Position numbers and translations under genes: made by a program | The notes under the pieces: generated by a model | The model's database searches: none | Told to the model about the DNA's origin: nothing | What the model saw: the letters and a program-made list of their open reading frames with translations, nothing else | Origin: an uncultured Collinsella sp. | Lineage (GTDB): Bacteria > Actinomycetota > Coriobacteriia > Coriobacteriales > Coriobacteriaceae | Assembly (NCBI GenBank): GCA_902475825.1 | Contig: CABSBA010000080.1 | Span: 1-7,132, forward strand | DNA: 7,132 nt | Reading direction: 5' to 3' | In this document: in pieces, positions 4,258-7,132 of the stretch | How the letters are laid out: each line of letters begins with the position of its first letter | Position numbering within the stretch: the first letter of the stretch is position 1

Positions 4258-6937
4258 AAAAACCAAAGTCAGCAACGGGGGCAAACGAAACGGCAATGGT
4301 GTACGTCTCGCGCCAAACGATCTTGCCCGACTGGGCATCGCGACAAACCAGCAAATGGGACGAACCGGACCCAAACGTCACGCCGGTCTTAAGCGTAAAG
4401 CGAGCCTCGACCACGCGGTCCTGCGGGTTGGGCGAGGTCATGTCCGCATGCACGCGGGCAACATCGCTCACCTCGTTGCCGGTCTCGTCGGTAAACACCA
4501 GCTCGTACTCGCACGGCAGCACCTTGCCCGTTGCAGCCTCCTCCTGCAGCAACTTAATGCCAAACAGCGAGTTGGTAACGCGACGGCTCTCGCTCAACAC
4601 GCGCAGCTGAGCCATTTGCGTGTCGACAAATTCCTTTGAAGACGCGCTCAGGCGGCGATACCCAACCACCGGCACCACAAGCTCCTGCAGGCTCACGCCG
4701 CCATGCACGTAGCGCTTGGTTCCGCCGGGTCGTTTGTAGTGCACGATTCCGCGCGGGGCCAAGCCAACATAACCGCCGCCCGGCACCACGTGGTCCATGT
4801 TCATGGCCAAATACGGGCTACCGTCCGCACCGTTAGCGATATCGGCCAAGGCGTCGCCCTGAGCGACCACCGCATGGCGTTTGCCAAACAGCACCGGGTC
4901 GTCGGGCAGGTCATTCTTGCCCAAGAACAGGCATTCCGGCAGCTCGTTGGCCGTATACAAAAAACCATGATCGGATGTAATCGTCACACGGGCACCCGGC
5001 GCGTCAGTGCACACGCGCTTGGCAATCGAGACCAACTCGTCCACGCTCTCGGCGCATGCATCGAACACGTCGCTTTCGGTGGCGAGCTTCTCCCCCGTCG
5101 CGTCGATCTTGTTGTGATACAGGTACACGATCTCGCTGGACTTGATCAGCTCCTTGCGGTCGGCGGCAGGCATATCCAAATACGCCGCAGCGCTCAGGGC
5201 ACGACCCGTAGGCGCGGCCTTCTGCAGCACCGCCTGACGCTCGACCGTAGAACCCGTCGGCATACCGTCGAGCAGCAAGGCGCCTGTTTCCATATTGAGC
5301 GTCATAGCCTGATGCGGCAACAGCGCCGGCATGCCCATCTCGGTAATAGAGGGGAACATCGCCTGCACGCTACCCATGCGCACCTCGCCGCCGCGCTCGC
5401 GCTCCAAAGCGGCAGCCACGTCCTGCGCCACTTCGTAACGCAGCGCATCGCTAATCAGGACCACCTTGGTCTTGGCACTACCAGCATACGTGGGCAGCGT
5501 CTCCCAATAGAACAGGTCTTGGCGGGCGACACCCTCAACATAGCCAGCATCGCGCCACTGCGCCTGAGCGGCATTGGCCCAGCACGCGTTGCTCTCGGTC
5601 AGATACCAGTTAACGTAGTTGTTCTCGGCCCACTCGACCGCGCGGCGCTCGGGCTCCTCCAGCAGGTCGACACCACGCAGCTTGCAGCGCTCGTTGGCCT
5701 GACGCAGCGCGCGATAGGCCGCATCCATGCGCCACCAATCCGAGGTGTAGGCCTCCCACACCTCGGCCGCCTGGGCAATATGGAATCCGCCCGCATGGTC
5801 GCGCTTAAAGGCCGCCATGTCGGCCAACGCCAAAAGCACCTGGTAGTAGCAGGCGACATCGTCGTACCAGCACAGGTCGCGACGGGCCGAGGCAACACGA
5901 CGGGACTCGTCAACGCGGTCGGCTCCCTGCGCCAGCGAGGTGAGCAAGTCGCTCAAAATGGCCTCGTCAACGCACGGGAATACATCGAGCCGCAGCAGAT
6001 CGTCGGTAGACAGAGCGCCAAACACGTGGCGCAGGCCGCACGCGTCCTGGACCAGCTCGCAAATCTCACGCAGGTCATCAGACGCCGCGGCATCGCCCGC
6101 CCACTCGCGGACAACCGCGATGCAATACGGCGCATAGGCAGGCGCAATATGGTTGGAGAGCTTTTGCAGCGCAGCGGCCGGCACCAACGAGGCCGCGGCC
6201 GTGAGCAGCACATGGGCGGCAAAATCCTGCAGCGAGTCGCGCTCGAACAGCGCACCCTCAAAGCCCGTGCGCTGACGCACAAAGGCAGCAAGACTGTCGG
6301 CGGCCTCAAACTTTTGCGCCAGTTCCGCCAGTGCCTCCGGGCCATCGTGCAGCAGCTTAGTCAGGCACGCGCGCACAATAAACGGCATGGTGGCAGCACT
6401 GGGGTCCGAGCCGTCAAACATGGCGGCCAGCAGGCCCAGCTCAACATCGGCCGCACACGCAGGCGCGGGCATGCACTTGGAAAACTTGGCGACGCGGCCC
6501 TTGGCGGCAAAGAACGACTTGTGCGCCTGCAGCGCCTTACGAATATCCCGTGCGTTCGAAGCCCCCAGCTGATCGGCCAGCAGCGACAGATAGTCCGCCG
6601 AGAACTGATCGGCGTACAGCTCAACATCGGCCAGCCAATCGCCCTCAAGGCTACCGCGCCCCTGCTGGCGATACACCAGCATGTCGCTCGTGGTGTCCTC
6701 GCGCGCGATAAGGCGCTTGACCTCAAACATATGCCCGTCGCAAGCCTCCACAAAGCGCACCGGACGCGGCAGGCGCTGCTCTATCGCTTCGCCAAAGCCG
6801 CCCTCGGCAAGCTCGGCAAACGTGGCGGCAAACTCGCCCTCTGCGTCGTGCCACACCACCACGCGGCGCTCACGGCAATCGGGCAGCGGCTGTTCAAAGC
6901 GCGCTGCCAGCTCTTCAATTACATCGAACTTTGCCAT
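4256..6937 (-). CDS. pglZ: PglZ, BREX type 1 alkaline-phosphatase-superfamily protein
   Basis: PglZ is a core BREX protein with an alkaline-phosphatase-superfamily domain. It works with the methyltransferase PglX and the other Brx proteins in the cytosol, and its exact substrate is not established. The 893-residue product starts in the way typical of the type 1 family (FDVIEELAARF, then RVVVWHDAEGEFA at 25-37). Its catalytic domain spans about 490-760: VLISDALRYEVA at 493-504 with metal-ligand candidate D497; MFPSITEMGMPALLP at 527-541 with T532 in the nucleophile position; YLYHNKIDATGE at 605-616 with H608 and D612; ITSDHGFLYT at 653-662 with D656 and H657; and H745 in YVHGG. All key residues therefore seem present and the enzyme looks intact. 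Residues 100-480 are the usual helical middle part. The start is fixed because the codon just before ATG (6937) is an in-frame TAG. The Shine-Dalgarno is only GGGA (6945-6948, 7-base spacing), weaker than for the downstream genes. pglX ends 60 bp upstream and brxL starts 11 bp downstream. Confidence 0.95.
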   Translation of the reverse strand: MAKFDVIEELAARFEQPLPDCRERRVVVWHDAEGEFAATFAELAEGGFGEAIEQRLPRPVRFVEACDGHMFEVKRLIAREDTTSDMLVYRQQGRGSLEGDWLADVELYADQFSADYLSLLADQLGASNARDIRKALQAHKSFFAAKGRVAKFSKCMPAPACAADVELGLLAAMFDGSDPSAATMPFIVRACLTKLLHDGPEALAELAQKFEAADSLAAFVRQRTGFEGALFERDSLQDFAAHVLLTAAASLVPAAALQKLSNHIAPAYAPYCIAVVREWAGDAAASDDLREICELVQDACGLRHVFGALSTDDLLRLDVFPCVDEAILSDLLTSLAQGADRVDESRRVASARRDLCWYDDVACYYQVLLALADMAAFKRDHAGGFHIAQAAEVWEAYTSDWWRMDAAYRALRQANERCKLRGVDLLEEPERRAVEWAENNYVNWYLTESNACWANAAQAQWRDAGYVEGVARQDLFYWETLPTYAGSAKTKVVLISDALRYEVAQDVAAALERERGGEVRMGSVQAMFPSITEMGMPALLPHQAMTLNMETGALLLDGMPTGSTVERQAVLQKAAPTGRALSAAAYLDMPAADRKELIKSSEIVYLYHNKIDATGEKLATESDVFDACAESVDELVSIAKRVCTDAPGARVTITSDHGFLYTANELPECLFLGKNDLPDDPVLFGKRHAVVAQGDALADIANGADGSPYLAMNMDHVVPGGGYVGLAPRGIVHYKRPGGTKRYVHGGVSLQELVVPVVGYRRLSASSKEFVDTQMAQLRVLSESRRVTNSLFGIKLLQEEAATGKVLPCEYELVFTDETGNEVSDVARVHADMTSPNPQDRVVEARFTLKTGVTFGSGSSHLLVCRDAQSGKIVWRETYTIAVSFAPVADFGF

Positions 6938-6972
6938 CTAACAATCCCACTGTCATACCGGTCAAAACAATT

Positions 6973-6986
6973 CGCGTAACGCGTAA
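6973..6986. repeat. tandem 7-bp repeat in the pglX-pglZ spacer
   Basis: CGCGTAA occurs twice in direct succession (6973-6979, 6980-6986), closely followed by the palindrome CACGTG (6988-6993). It lies in the 60-bp spacer between the pglX stop and the pglZ start. It may be chance; no known function is recognised. Confidence 0.35.
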
Positions 6987-6997
6987 TCACGTGTGCA

Positions 6998-7132
6998 TTA
7001 TTTTATCTTTGCCAGCACATCCTGGAACTTGGCATAGTTGACCTTAACGCCGTCGTCCAGGTCGATCTTGATCATCTGGTCGGCCAGGTGATGCAGCTTT
7101 TCCTCGTAGGCAACGGTCTCGGTCAGCTGATC
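6998..7132 (-). CDS. pglX: C-terminal 44 residues of PglX, BREX adenine-specific DNA methyltransferase (partial, 5' end outside window)
   Basis: The minus-strand frame open from the window edge to TAA (7000-6998) begins [20 protein letters not shown] and ends [12 protein letters not shown]. The pattern YEEKLHHLA, then [14 protein letters not shown] and LAKI at the very end, is the conserved C-terminus of type 1 BREX PglX (BrxX). It also occurs in related large DNA methyltransferases, but the following pglZ and brxL settle the assignment. PglX methylates adenine in a non-palindromic site on host DNA and takes part in phage exclusion. The catalytic and target-recognition domains are outside the window, so neither its integrity nor its specificity can be judged. 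The end appears natural and complete, with no sign of truncation. Confidence 0.88.
   Translation of the reverse strand, partial: DQLTETVAYEEKLHHLADQMIKIDLDDGVKVNYAKFQDVLAKIK

Noticed and set aside
2235..4259. Plus-strand open frame of 674 codons opposite brxL
   Set aside because: It is the exact antisense of a gene with clear family motifs, rich in His/Val/Leu/Gly, with no recognisable domain. It is a shadow of brxL.
6938..6970. Internal promoter before pglZ (TTGACC on the minus strand as a -35 box)
   Set aside because: A -10 box at normal spacing would fall at the start codon and reads GTTAGA, a poor match. A leaderless start next to a visible, if weak, ribosome site is unlikely.
4703..6979. 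Plus-strand open frame of 758 codons opposite pglZ
   Set aside because: It is antisense to an intact pglZ with all catalytic motifs present, has an Arg/His/Gln-rich composition and no domain. It is a shadow.
1..7132. CRISPR array, tRNA, rRNA or insertion sequence
   Set aside because: No regularly spaced repeats, no cloverleaf-like or rRNA-like sequence and no transposase motifs were seen on either strand.

Overview
The window carries the 3' half of a type 1 BREX phage-defence operon on the minus strand. In transcription order it holds the C-terminal end of the methyltransferase gene pglX (cut by the right window edge), complete pglZ, complete brxL, and then two uncharacterised genes encoding proteins of 454 and 75 residues. 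The order pglX-pglZ-brxL is that of BREX type 1; the earlier genes expected for that type (brxA, brxB, brxC) would lie beyond position 7132 and are not visible. At the left edge is the last part of a plus-strand gene whose C-terminus looks like a TrkA_C (RCK_C) domain. It converges on the BREX operon.

Layout from left to right: 3-71 (+) end of the TrkA_C-like gene; 72-166 a 95-bp near-perfect inverted repeat lying exactly between the convergent genes; 186-413 (-) a 75-residue very acidic protein with an eight-aspartate run; 442-1806 (-) a 454-residue protein I do not recognise; 1881-4244 (-) brxL; 4256-6937 (-) pglZ; 6998-7132 (-) pglX 3' end. Gene spacings in the operon are 60, 11, 74 and 28 bp. 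Three of the four complete genes have a strong Shine-Dalgarno sequence 7-8 bases before the start; pglZ has a weak one. I see no promoter or classical terminator inside the operon, so co-transcription from a promoter outside the window is the simplest reading. There is no stretch over 300 bases without a gene.

How the parts should work together: PglX is the adenine methyltransferase that marks host DNA. PglZ is an alkaline-phosphatase-superfamily protein needed for the BREX complex. BrxL is an AAA+ (MCM/Lon-like) motor needed for phage exclusion. The two downstream genes are the part not covered by the canonical system and are the best candidates for something new: either BREX accessory or regulatory factors, or a separate two-gene module placed behind BREX. 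BrxL also has an unusual acidic, Ala/Pro/Glu-rich N-terminal extension of about 80 residues.

Organism: the DNA is GC-rich with GC-rich third positions, which produces long open antisense shadows. Together with the style of the inverted repeat (GGTGAAATAGGGACTG arms, which I recall from Collinsella-like genomes), this suggests a gut Coriobacteriia actinobacterium. That is an inference from memory and was not tested.
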